Made by a program: the position numbers and the translations under genes
Notes under the pieces: model-generated
The model's input: only the letters and a program-made list of their open reading frames with translations
The model's database searches: none
What the model was told of the DNA's origin: nothing
Shown here: positions 1-12,800 of the stretch, in pieces
Layout of the letters: the number at the start of each line of letters is the position of its first letter
How positions within the stretch are numbered: position 1 is the first letter of the stretch
Origin: Dendrophyllia cribrosa
Lineage: Eukaryota > Cnidaria > Anthozoa > Scleractinia > Dendrophylliidae
Direction: 5' to 3'
NCBI GenBank assembly: GCA_024195265.1
Contig: JAJLRJ010000013.1
Span: 19,676,521-19,740,520 of the forward strand
DNA: 64,000 nt

Positions 1-352
1 ACAGAGCGCGTAGTATTCAGTTCATTATATAAAATAAATTAGTTAACAGGGACCTTAATCCTTTAAGCTCCAATAGCGATCAGCATCAAATTTTTCATGT
101 GAACTCAGTGCATGAGTAAGTCTTAAAGTACGCGATGAGGATTAATGAAGAAATCACCATAGATGAACTGCCTTGATAATAAACAACTTTTGAACTCTAT
201 AAATACAATATTGTGACTGTAGTGTCGTATATCATATTGACTTACATGAAGTACCTAGGCGTGCAAGGATAGATGGGATTATTTTTGACTGTTGATTGGA
301 TATTAAGTTCTTTTTATGCTGCCAATGATCTGTTTTAATCCGTTTAAATAAT

Positions 353-619
353 ATGACGTCAAAATACAACAGTGAGCATTCAAATGAAAGCTATTGTCGA
401 GCAGTCAACTGTATTAGCTCACAGCTATTCCTTCTTCGAAGAACAATCAGAATCTGGAACTTCCTTCCTTCAGAAGTAGTAACATCTTTATCCTTAAATA
501 GCTTTAAGCAGTCAGCCATGCCAGTTATAAGATCTCTAAAAGTGCCAAGGAACTTACGCAGGCTTATAACCGCAAACCGACCTGCCCAGTATAAGAGAAA
601 TCTATTTGGGTGTAATTGA
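353..619 (+). pseudogene. LINE reverse transcriptase C-terminal fragment
   Basis: An 88-codon open stretch contains RTIRIWNFLPSEVV followed by LSLNSFK. This is the conserved end of CR1/jockey-like non-LTR retrotransposon ORF2 proteins, where a basic RTIRxWN block precedes LPxxVV and a Ser-rich SFK. No RT catalytic region lies upstream in the window, so it is a 5'-truncated relic. It lies upstream of the first visible PI3K regulatory subunit exon, presumably in an intron of that gene. The family is recognised by motif only. Confidence 0.6.
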
Positions 620-691
620 TTCTAAGTACTTTACTTTTCTGTGGTACTGTTTATTATTCTCTGGAAGGTGGAAGGTGGAACTAATATAAAT

Positions 692-770
692 AATCCTGAA
701 ATCCGGATCGTGACTGTTTAAATGAAAACTATTGAGCAGTTCTTTCCCGTGGTGCTGTTTATTTTTTTTA
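692..770 (-). repeat. Single inverted unit of the ~105-bp minisatellite family
   Basis: Read on the minus strand this stretch resembles the unit seen in tandem at 5640-6055 and 10375-11160 (AAAGTACTGCTCA followed by GCTTTCATTTGAATGGTCAC). It is an isolated, diverged copy, so the family is dispersed as well as tandem. Confidence 0.5.
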
Positions 771-869
771 TATTTTGCAAAATGAACTGTTCTCATTTTT
801 TTTTATGTTACCAGCTTAAAGGTCAGATACTGTTCTTAGGTTACTGTTCAACAATTTCATGTTTTGCAG

Positions 870-3800
870 TACCTCCAAGAAATCGACATTCAGCTGTTGA
901 CCCTGCAGCACAAGAACTTGTGGAAAGACTGCAAGAGTGTCCCTGGTACTGGGGGGAAATAAACAAGTGAGTACTTTACTTGAAGGGCAGGGGCATACAT
1001 GTCACTGCCTTATGTGGAATAAATCAGGGCTCTGCTCTAGCATGCTGCTCTTATATACTTAGATGAGTGTCCTCCCAAAATAGTTTGCACTAATACTGGG
1101 GATGGAGCAGTCAAAATCCTGTGCAAGTGACTTCAACACAGACTTGTTGGTAAAAGTGAAGAACACCCCACCTCCAGTTGGCCCACAGATAACCTACCAA
1201 CAGTTTACTGACAGTTTACCAACAGGTGACCGACAGTCTGTTAGAGAAAAAACTACTTGACTGAAACCTATAGAAAAAAAAACAGGAAAGTCTTTTCAAA
1301 CACTTACGGGAAGTGTAGAAATCTTACCGTAAAGACCACTGTATAATGGAATTATTCAAGAAAGTGAAAGGAATCTTTATTCCGATGGTCAAAATGGAAA
1401 TTTATTGATTTTTATCTTGTGAATACGCAAAGTGTTGAACAAGATATAGTATAGTTGTATATGGGGACAGATATGCAAATTTTCACTCGTTCCATCATCT
1501 GCAAACTTTTTCAATTCTCCAGTGTATTGGGGAAATGGTCAAAACTATTGTACTCAGACAGGACCCGCCATTTTACAAAAAGACTAGTGGTCTCTTTATG
1601 TACCCCCTCTCCTCCACCTAAAAAGATGGTGTCTTGTTGGTATAGCCCCCATTGTATCAGGGGTGGAAACTGAGAAAAAGATGCAAATCTTCCTGTGCCG
1701 TTTTACTAGCAATGCAAGCTTCGTGCACACAGAATATTAAAGTCTTATCTCTAATTTTTAGGCCAAAAAATTATGTCCATTACACTCATCAGATAGGTGG
1801 TATCTTGGTGGTATCTCTTCCAGTAAAGAGGAACTTAATCAATTCATAACTTCTGTCAATACTTTTCATCCAGCTCTAAAATATACCTGGGAAATTTCCG
1901 AAACCTCAGTCGCTTTTCTTGACATTAATATTTCAATCAACGGTAACAGTTTATCCACAAGTGTGCACTACAAACCTACAGATTCCCACAGTTATCTGTT
2001 ACATTCATCCTCACATCCATCACACGTTAAAAGCGCCATTCCATATTCTCAATTTCTCAGACTTCGACGTCTATATAGTGATGACTCTGATTTTTCCAAC
2101 AAATCAGAAGAAATGTGCCAATTTTTCAAGAAACGTGGGTACCCTGACTCTGTTGTCAACATGGGCCAACAACGTGCACAACAGATCAACAGGCAATCAG
2201 CACTACAAACACCACAGAAGGAAGAGAACGAGAGAATTCCATTCACCCTCACTTTCCACCCACACAACAACACAGTCAAAAGCATCATTTTAAAAAATTT
2301 CAAATTACTCCAAAACGACCCCGAAACTGGCAGAATTTTTTCACAACCCCCACTAATTTCATTCAAATGGACAAAAACATAGGCAACTTTCTGGTTACGA
2401 GCGCACTGAAATCTGACGATGAACCGGAAACTTTTAAATGCACACGCACACGATGTAACACTTGTCCTTTCATTCACAACGCGGACAAAATAACAGGACC
2501 CAAACGATCTATTAAAATCACTGATCGTTTTACATGCACCTCCGTAAATGTTATCTACTGCATAACATGTACATTTTGCAAAAAGATATACATTGGCGAA
2601 ACAGGGAGGAGACTGGGTGACCGTTTTCGTGAACATCTCCGAGACGTTGAAAAAAATGACAAAGACGCATCCAAACCAGTCGCGCACCATTTTAATCTTT
2701 CTAACCATTCTAAACAACACATGACAATCTGCGGCCTTTCCCTACACCAGGGTAACACAGAAAGCCGTAAAAACCTAGAACAAAAAATCATCTTTCAAAT
2801 CGGCACTCTCAAACCCCACGGAATCAACGAACGCTTTTCATTCAACTAATTTACATTTGTTTTTCACGTCACCAAATTTCCACCAATAGCGTAGCTCCAC
2901 CGCTTACTATATAAAACCACACACTACCCATAATTCCTTGATTCGCTCCGACGAAGGGCTAGCGCTCGAAACGTCAGCTATTTGAATCTTTTAACGGTGG
3001 TCAATTTACCTTATCGACTCAGTCGATAAAACTAAATTCTTGCATAACCCCTCTACCCCTACACAGGGTGGGTCCTCGTCGAGTATACTTGTTATGACTA
3101 CTTCCCTTACATGTTAAAAGATGATTGCTGTAGTGAATTTTTTTTTAATTCCCCAGTGCAATTACATCATCCAGTTGTCTAGACAGTCTCATTTCACACA
3201 ATGCATTTAAGGTTACCGTGTACCTTCAGATCAACCATTTTTGAAATTTTTTGGGGGGCATCAAAATAAAGTTTACAGAATGAACATTCATCCAAAAAAA
3301 ATTATCGAAAAATAGTGAAAATTGACGGAGAAATGACAGTATAACGTTTTGAACGGAAGTAAAAGTTTCTCTTTTGATTGATTTAGCGGCCCTGTTTTCT
3401 CAAAGTTAATTTTTCGCTTGTAGGGGACACTTTAAAGAGCTGCAACTAAAAGGAAATTTGTTCAATATTCTTCAAATTTGGACAGAAGTTAGGCTAACAT
3501 ATAATCAACAAAAACGTGTCGGCGAATTACTTATTTCCGAAAACATTTCGTCAAGAGCCATTTCCGTGCGATCACTCCAATTTTTTTTCTTCCTTTTTCG
3601 AAAATATTCTGTAACTTTTCACTGCAATTAAATATGGGAAATCACCAACATGTTATTTTAGTGCTTCGTGTTCGAAAACCTGAGAACAAATCAAATTAAC
3701 AAATACAATAATCGCTTTGAGTTATAGCGTTTTAAAGCTGATTCAGACGTTCGAATTTAGACGTCGTAAAAAATTCAACAATTCATTTTATTACCAAATG

Positions 3801-6800
3801 GTTTCCATATTTAGATAGCTAGCTCTATAAGCTTTAATTTGATATCTGGGTTTAGGTATATTAAGCGTAATCTTAAGACGCTAGAGCTGTAATTTATACT
3901 GGAGACACCCCGAAGGTACATGGTAACCTTAATGTCACGCTAAGATGTTTTGGTCGTTTTAAATCTGTTTTACTCAATTCTTTGACTGCAAACTCTGTAT
4001 GGAAAATTAAAACCGATGGGTGGACTTAACCTTATGTTGTTTCGTATTGACAAGATGACTCTTAAAGCCCTTTGATTTTTGTTTTTGATCATTTTAGAGA
4101 AACAGTCAATGAAAGGTTAAAAGATCAACCTGACGGTACATTTATTGTTCGTGACTCAAGACGGTTTCCTGGCGAGTATACGTTGACATTAAGGTATATT
4201 TTTTGTGTGTGTTTATTATTCATTATTTATGACTGTATCTTCATTAGATTTGGAGCTGCAGTGTCACAATCAGTGGTATTATCCTATTAGGCTACGGCAT
4301 GTGCATCTGACTTCATCGAGTCCTTTTGGCCAAAATATTACATGGTGTCCGAAGTGGGATTATTGTGTAACAATCAGCGGTATTATCCTATTAGGCTATG
4401 GGCATGCACATTGTGACACTACTGGGCACTCAGTCAGCCATTCTGGAATAAAGCTTTGAAATAATACTCCTAGTCACTTCATACATGTAGTATATAAACC
4501 CTGAGATGGACTAGCATCCCATCCAAGGAAGAGTAGCAATACTCCTAGTCACTTCATAGTATATAAACCAGGTCACCCTGCGATGGACTAGCATCCCATC
4601 CAAGGGAGAGTAGTAATACTCCTAGTCACTTGATAGTATATAAACTAGGTCACCCTGTGATGGACTAGCATCTTATCCAAGGGGGAGTAGCAATACTCCT
4701 AGAACACTTCATAGTATATAAACCAGGTCACCCTGCGATGGACTAGCATCCCATCCAAGGGAGAGTAGTAATACTCCTCATCACTTCATAGTATATAAAC
4801 CAGTTCACCCTGTGATGGACTAGCTTCTAATCCAGGGGGAGTAGCCACATTTCTAGTCACTTTATAGTATATAAACCAGGTCACCCTGTGATGGACTAGC
4901 ATCCCATCCAAGGGAGAGTAGCAATACTCCTAGTCACTTGATAGCATATAAACCAGGTCACCTTGTGATGGACTAGCATCCCATCCAAGGGAGAGTAGTA
5001 ATACTCCTCATCACTTCATAGTATATAAACCAGTTCACCCTGTGATGGACTAGCTTCTAATCCAGGGGGAGTAGCCACATTCCTAGTCACTTTATAGTAT
5101 ATAAACCAGGTCACCCTGTGATGGACTAGCATCCCATCCAAGGGAGAGTAGCAATACTCCTAGTCACTTCATAGTATATAAATCAGGTCACCCTGTGATG
5201 GTCTAGCATCCCATCCAAGGGAGAGTAGTAATGCTCCTTGTCATTTCATAGTATATAAACCAGGTCACCCTGTGATGGTCTAGCATCCCATCCAAGGGAG
5301 AGTAGTAATGCTCCTTGTCATTTCATAGTATATAAACCAGGTCACCCTGTCATGGACTAGGATCCCATCCAAGGGAGAGTAGTAATACTCTTAGCTGCTT
5401 GTGCTACCTTTACCTTTTCTTTTATATTTTAGGAAAGGAGGACTGAACAAACTTATTCGTATCTTACATAAGGAAGGCCACTACGGGTTTTCAGAGCCAT
5501 TGACTTTCCCTTCTGTGATGAAACTCATTAATTATTACAAGGCCAGGTCCCTGGCTTCATACAACCCCAAGCTGGATGTGAAACTAGAAACACCTCTGCA
5601 TAAATATGACCAGGTAAATGCTGCAGCTGACATAAAACAGCGCCACAGGAAAGTACTACTCAGTAGCTTTCATTTGAGTGGTCATACTTTAGGATTTATA
5701 ATTTTTTTTATCCACAGACTCAAAAGTTTGAACCACCTTGTACAGCATAATAAAAAGCACCACAGGAAAGTACTGCTCAGTAGCTTTCATTTGAATGGTC
5801 ACACTTTAGGATTTCATCCACAGACTCAAAAGTTAGAACCACCTTGTACAGCATAATAAACAGTACCACAGGAAAGTACTGCTCAGTAGCTTTCATTTGA
5901 ATGGTCACACTTTAGGATTTCATCCACAGACTCAAAAGTTAGAACCACCTTGTACAGCATAATAAACAGTACCACAGGAAAGTACTGCTCAGTAGCTTTC
6001 ATTTGAATGGCCACACTTTAGGATTTCATCCACAGACTCAAACATTAGAACCACATTTTACCTAAACAGAGATGTGACTTCATGAAGGACAAATGTTTAT
6101 ACCCATTTATTATGTTATATCGCCAAATGCCATCAAATATACAACTAAATTAAATAGAAAGATTCTATAGAGCAAAACAGAAGCAGTAATATGGAGATAA
6201 AGTGCAGGATTACAAGGATGGAAGTGGATTACATTTCATCAATTTTGATTTTGTGACAGGCGGTCAAGAAATCCAAGTTTCCATTCTGGTGGAATTTTGA
6301 GTTTTTTAGTCGTTATTTTGTCTTTTCTGTTCATATTTCTTTGTGTTCATCACTATTGGCGATTTTTTTCTTGCTATTTTAAGATAATAAAACAAGCTTA
6401 AACCAAGCTCCTAGCCATAATCCTGAAAACACAATATTTCAGCCGGGACAGTGTCTCTTTAACAGAGCTTCTTTGTTCACAGTTCCTTGATGATGAAGGA
6501 GGCCATGATTCTGGGCATCAGATGGGAGGAGATAAAATTTTATATCTAGAAAAACTAAAAAGAGTACATCAGGAATTTCTTGAGAGATCAGATGACTATG
6601 AAAAAGTTCATGATGAATTTGTCAAGTCAGAACAGGTAAGTGTTAACCCTTCAATGTTTAGATAACTGCGCATTCTGGCCTGCGGAATTTCTTGAAAATT
6701 TGACATGGTTTTAACATGGTTTGCCTACTTCATAATCATTATACATGCTACACTTCGCAAACTTTGCAATATTTTCAAATAAAATCTTTTCATAATTAAG

Positions 6801-9800
6801 CCTTTAACTCCCATCACTGTCAAAGATAAAAATTCTAGAAAAATCCCAAACTTTATGTTGTAAAATATTGAAAAACAAATGGTACCATGCAAAAGTACTA
6901 CCGAAGAGGTTTCATTTGAGTGGTCACACCATAGGATTATCAAACTTTATGTTGTAAAATATTGAAAAACAAATGGTACCATGCAAAAGTACTACCGAAG
7001 AGGTTTCATTTGAGTGGTCACACCATAGGATTTCATCAATAGACTCAAAAGTTAGAACAAATGGTACCATGCAAAAGTACTGCTGAAGAGGTTTCATTTG
7101 AATGGTCACACCACAGGATTACCTCAACAGACTCAAAGTTAGAACAAATGGTACCATGTAAAATTACTGCTGAAGAGGTTTCATTTGAATGGTCACACCA
7201 TAGGATTTCGTCCACAGACACAAAAGTTAGAACAAATGGTACCATGCAAAAGTACTGCTGAAGAGGTTTCATTTGAATGGTCACACCATAGGATTTCGTC
7301 CACAGACACAAAAGTTAGAACAAATGGTACCATGTAAAAGTACTGCTGAAAAGGTTTAATTTGAATGGTCACACCATAGAATTTCATCCACAGACTCAAA
7401 AGTTAGAACAAATGGTACCATGTAAATGTACTGCTGAAAAGGTTTGATTTGAATGGTCACACCATAGGATTTCGTTCACAGACACAAAAGTTAGAACAAA
7501 TGGTACCATGCAAACGTACTGCCGAAGAGGTTTAATTTAAATGTTGACACCGTAGGATTTCGTCCACAGACACAAAAGTTAGAACAAATGGTACCATGCA
7601 AACGTACTGCCGAAGAGGTTTAATTTGAATGGTGAAAAATACAAGCTAGAAATGACGCTTATAAGCGAAAGGAATAAATGTTAATAAATGTTTGAAATTG
7701 CGTTTTTAAATACAGCCAGTGAGGCAGACAATGCTGTCTCTTTTGGGAGTTGATTCCATTGTGCAATAGGGGTGTAACGATTCACATTCCTTGCGATTCG
7801 ATTCGATTTCGATTATTGCCTTTCGATTTCAAATATTTCGATTCGATTATGAAATTGTTTCTTGCAGATAGTTTTAGACTTATCTGTTGTACCGTCTTTG
7901 GCCGGAAAACCATAATATTTCCACACAGCTGATCTAAAATATGCAGGCGGTTTCACGATTGCTTGGGCGATGTTGCAACTCTCGTAAGGTCTCGCACCAT
8001 TGGTTTGCAACCCTTCGAGAGAACAATAGAACAAACAACACAACAATGGACCCTAACCCTAAAAACAACAGCAGCTGTGTTTTACAAGGGGCGATGCCAA
8101 TGAAAAGAGCTGCAACCCTACCGGATTGCTTGGTCGTTCGTCGCCATGTTTGAGAATATGGTAAAAGGGCAGCAATTTTACCAGGCAACACAAAACGCCT
8201 GCAACTGCTGCAACTGCAACTACAACTACAAACACCTTTGTTCGTCAATCAAAAACGCAGCTTTTAAAGAGTTCTGAATTCTGATTTCACAATATCATTA
8301 TAACTCATTGAGGGCACCCAGGAAAAAGTATGCAAAAATCGAACCTAAATCGAAACGTCGAAGCAAAGAATCGTGATTCGAACCGAATGGTCATAATCGC
8401 GATTAATCGACAATTCGATTATCGTTACACAACTATTGTGCAATTGTCCTTGGAAAGAAGGATACTTATAGAAGTCCCTTGCGGCTAGGGGTTCAGTATA
8501 AGCGTACTCTTTAGAGTGAGTTGAGTACGAATGACCAACTGGCTGTAGTTTGGTGACCTCGTGAGAGACTAGCCTGTTTCGCATTTTATATAGCATAGAT
8601 AGCCGTGCTTTAGTTCGCCTACTTTCTAGTCAGTGTCTTCCATTTTAAGGCTAAAAGTATTTGGGTTACACTATCTTTGCGGTCGAAGCAATTTACGACC
8701 CAGCGTGCAGCTCTCCTTTGAACCATCTCAATCGTGTTAATGTTTTTTTTGCTGTATATGGGTCCCACACAGATGAACAACATTTCAGTGTTGGGCGTAC
8801 TAAGGCCTAGTTTGCGTGCTCTAGATGACCGTTAATCAGCCCAATTATATACCTAGAGTCTTCTTATCTTCTGGTCAGCAACAGGAAGGACCGACAGTTC
8901 TGGGAACAGGACTGTCTTTTAAGTAACAATGCGTGTAAGAAGTAGGCAATGCTCTATTGTTCCGCGGCATTTCGCTTTCCCCACATTTTATTTTTATTTT
9001 TTATTTTGTTGAATATTTATTCAGGAGCATCTGATTAGCATACACAGTTAGTTTAAACAGAGCCCTGACTAAATTAACAATTTAAACAACTAATACTAGA
9101 TAATACGGTACTTTCAAATTTACGGAACTAAAATAGAAATTAATAATTATGAAATATACACAAAGCTAAGGTATTAACATAGAGCGCTTAAGATGGAGTT
9201 TCGCCAAGATCTTAAATTCCTTGAGGTCAATTGCATTTCGTATTTTAGGGGGCAAGGCATTGAATGCCCGCGCGCCATTGAATCTAAAACTTTCCTGGTA
9301 TTTGGCAGTTTTAGCTAAAGGCAAGCGCAATAGGTCACGGTGTCATAGGAATGGAATTGCCCAATTTCGATATATTAAAATTCAAATTGAAAAAAAAGAC
9401 ATCACTACGAGGCTTAGGGGAATAAACCACATAAATCCCTACTATCATTCCCCTAAGCCTCGTAGTGATGTTTTTTGTTTTAATTTTAATTTTAATATAT
9501 CGAAATTGGGCTATTCAGTTAATAAATAAACTGGCGCCAAGTTGTGTAAAGATCGTTTAGGTTTTTTACTGAGAATGCATCAACCTATGGACAACATGTT
9601 TTTTAAATAAAATGTACTGGAAATTTATTTTAAAGTGATGTTTCTTTTGTGCTACAAGATTTCATCCAATCGTGAAACTCCAAAACAATGGAATTTTGGT
9701 TGCATTAAAACTCAGAATAGTTTTCACTAAAAGGGAATCAATTGGGTGTTTCTTGGTGTTGCGGAAGCCATTGTTGGTTAGCTTTTGTGTTGTGGTTTGG

Positions 9801-12800
9801 GTGTTATTCAGTGTCTTTTAAATCTTTTGTTTTACGTCATTTGGTGATCGCACCATCCACAACACCAAGAAACCACCAATCAATAGGCCATTTCCGAGTT
9901 GCCTTTAGCCTCTCTATCAAAGCAAGGCTAGGTGCGAAACGTTTCATATGGACCATTACTTAAATTCAAAGGTCGTACACGTACTCAAATCTAAAGCTCC
10001 CTAATGACTCTGAGAGGGAAAAGGGTTAATGAACAGATTCATGCATTGAAGCAAACAAAAGAATGAACAAACAAACAATAAGCAGTACACACACTGATCT
10101 GGGTTTGGCATATCTTGTTTGCAGCAAATTACTGACTGCCACGAAGAACTTGATGCCCACCGTGAAATCATAAAAATGATTGACGACCAGATAACACTGC
10201 ACGAAACATTCCAGAAAGAAGCTCCTCCTCAAAATAGAGCAATGTAAGTAGCCATGATCAGAGATGTAAAAAAGGGATAATCTTTTAACTGTGAAGACCG
10301 GCTTGAGAAGAACAAAATTTATGAAAAACATCAAATTTCATTGTGTAAAATGCTAAAAACCAAACTGCACCATAAGAAAGAAAGTACTGCTCAGTAGCTT
10401 TCATTTGAATGGTCACACTTTAGGATTTCATCCACAGACTCAAAAGTTAGAACCACCTTGTACAGTATAATAAACAGCACCACAGGAAAGTACTGCCCAG
10501 TAGCTTTCATTTGAATGGTCACACTTTAGGATTTCATCCACAGACTCAAAAGTTAGAACCACCTTGTACAGCATAATAAACAGCACCACAGGAAAGTACT
10601 GCTCAGTAGCTTTCATTTGAATGGTCACACTTTAGTATTTCATCCACAGACTCAAAAGTTAGAACCACCTTGTACAGCATAATAAACAGTACCACAGGAA
10701 AGTACTGCTCAATAGCTTTCATTTGAATGGTCACACTTTAGGATTTCATCCATAGACTCAAAAGTTAGAACCACCTTGTACAGCACAATAAACAGTACCA
10801 CAGGAAAGTACTGCTCAATAGCTTTCATTTGAATGGTCACACTTTAGGATTTCATCCACAGACTCAAAAGTTAGAACCACCTTGTACAGCATAATAAACA
10901 GTATCACAGGGAAGTACTGCTCATTAGCTTTCATTTGAATGGTCACACTTTAGGATTTCATTCACAGACTAAAAAGTTAGAACCACCTTGCACAGCATAA
11001 TAAACAGTACCACAGGAAAGTACTGCTCAATAGCTTTCATTTGAATTGTCACACTTTAGGATTTCATCCACAGACTCAAAAGTTAGAACCACCTTGTACA
11101 ACATAATAAACAGTACCACAGGAAACTATTGCTCAGTAGCTTTCATTTGAATGGTCACGCTTCAGGATTTCGTTCACAGAGCTTATTTTGAGAAGCATAA
11201 TAAACAGCAGCACAGGAAAGTCCTGCTCAAGAGCTTTTATTTGAATGGTCACAGTGTAGTAGGTTATTCTTGCCGAGAGCTCGACAACTTTTTATTTATT
11301 TATTTATTTATTTATTTATGCTACCATTGTTCTTTGTCCCTTTAGACTTCGCCAAAACTATGAATTACTCAAACACAAGAAACAAGAAGCCAATGGAACC
11401 TTGATTACGCTTGAAAGGGAAATTTCAAACAAGATGGAGGAGACACGCACTTTAAACAAGCGCATGAACAGCATTAAACCAGAGATCATAAAGCTACAGA
11501 GAACCAAGCAACAATATTACCTGTAAGTACTGTTACAACAGTTGTCAATTGAGTGTGGAAAGGAATGTAGCTTTTTCTTTGGTATTTTCATTTCTACGCT
11601 TTGCAATTGGCTAAAATAACTTGCACTACTTTCTTAACTAATCACATAATTATCATAATTTATCACATTAATCACATAATTATCATGATTATACAATAGA
11701 GCGGTTTTCAATTGAGTATCGAAAATAATTTCGCGATTGCTTTGGTTTTGCATTGCTACACTTTGTGATTGGCTAAAAAATCTCGCGCAACTTTCTCAAC
11801 CAGTCACAGGTAAAACCAAAACCAATCGTGACTAATCGTACGCGTGTTCCCGCGCTTGGCGCCGACTACATGTATTAGCTACGAGATATGATTGGTTCAT
11901 TGGATTGTCTGCGTCTGTTGTGATTGGTCAAAGTAATAACTTTGGTTTCGGTTTTACTACACTCAATTGAAGACCGCTTTATACTGAATTGTACGCGCAT
12001 TTTGATTGGTCATTACCTATATATGATATATTAGAGTGCAGACGCACAGCTTACGTCATGGAGAATTTGTTTTCTCTGTTTCGTCCAACATGGCGTCCAG
12101 TTCTAAAGATGTGGATCAGATTTTTCCGGAAAGGGCAAGTGAAGGCATCGAAAAAATATTTAGCAGAAGCTATTGACAATTAAGAAAACGACGAAATCAA
12201 AGCGAAAAGTCATTAGACAAACATCCTCGAACAGTCATGATTACAGTCGAGTGCTACGAGGCTAAATATTCCATGCTATTGTGTAAGACAAATAGTTTTC
12301 ATTTTGCCGAGCGTCTGTTCAGTTAAAGGTCACAGCATACGTCAAAATGTGGTAAGAACATCAGTGACCAACTCGCCTGCGGCTCATTGGCCACTTTTTT
12401 GTTCTTACCACATTTTTACGTCATCTGTGAGCTATAACTGAACCGATGCACGGCAAAATTGAATCTATCTGTTAAGTAAAACACAGCCTGGTCGCTACTA
12501 ATGGCATAGAAACAGGCAAGAGCATCATTATTTTGTATAATGGTGAAAGAGGAAGAATGAGTTATGGGACTCTTTGTTCCATTCTTGTTGTTCTACAATT
12601 TTGCGAGCCTAAAATCTATCGTTTAATGTCTTGAAAGCTTTATTGATCGTTACCCTTCATTAAGGGGGAAAACAGCGCCTCACTGAAGCGGCAACACTAT
12701 TGGTCGAGAAAACAATAGATAAAAAAGCTAAACAATGTCCCTAGCTCGGATAACAACAAAGTCTATTGTTAAAGAAAACAAATGAAATAAGAGGTGCACA

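Larger units (their letters stand above)
1828..3055 (+). mobile_element. 5'-truncated Penelope-like retroelement with GIY-YIG endonuclease
   Basis: The frame opening near 1828 ([20 protein letters not shown], then [12 protein letters not shown]) is the region just after the RT catalytic core of Penelope-like elements. A frameshift near 2380 leads to a second frame ending at 2849 with a GIY-YIG nuclease: [38 protein letters not shown], and the family's usual ending [12 protein letters not shown]. In Penelope-like elements this nuclease makes the nick for target-primed reverse transcription. The RT active site itself is absent, so the copy is dead on arrival. Downstream to about 3055 is the 3' non-coding part. 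It lies in PI3K subunit intron 1. Confidence 0.85.

Noticed and set aside
2049..2720. 223-codon minus-strand frame
   Set aside because: It is the antisense shadow of the Penelope-like RT tail and GIY-YIG domain.
4460..5390. CRISPR-like regular array
   Set aside because: Units are fully tandem with no unique spacers, in a eukaryotic intron; it is a minisatellite.
7045..7399. Periodic open frames on the minus strand with repeated [13 protein letters not shown] peptides
   Set aside because: They follow the 87-bp minisatellite whose period is near a multiple of three; both strands are open, with no start context or domain.
12061..12183. Short frame [12 protein letters not shown] as a gene
   Set aside because: It lies in a dispersed repeat, is not conserved in the copy at 31715-32185 and has no domain.
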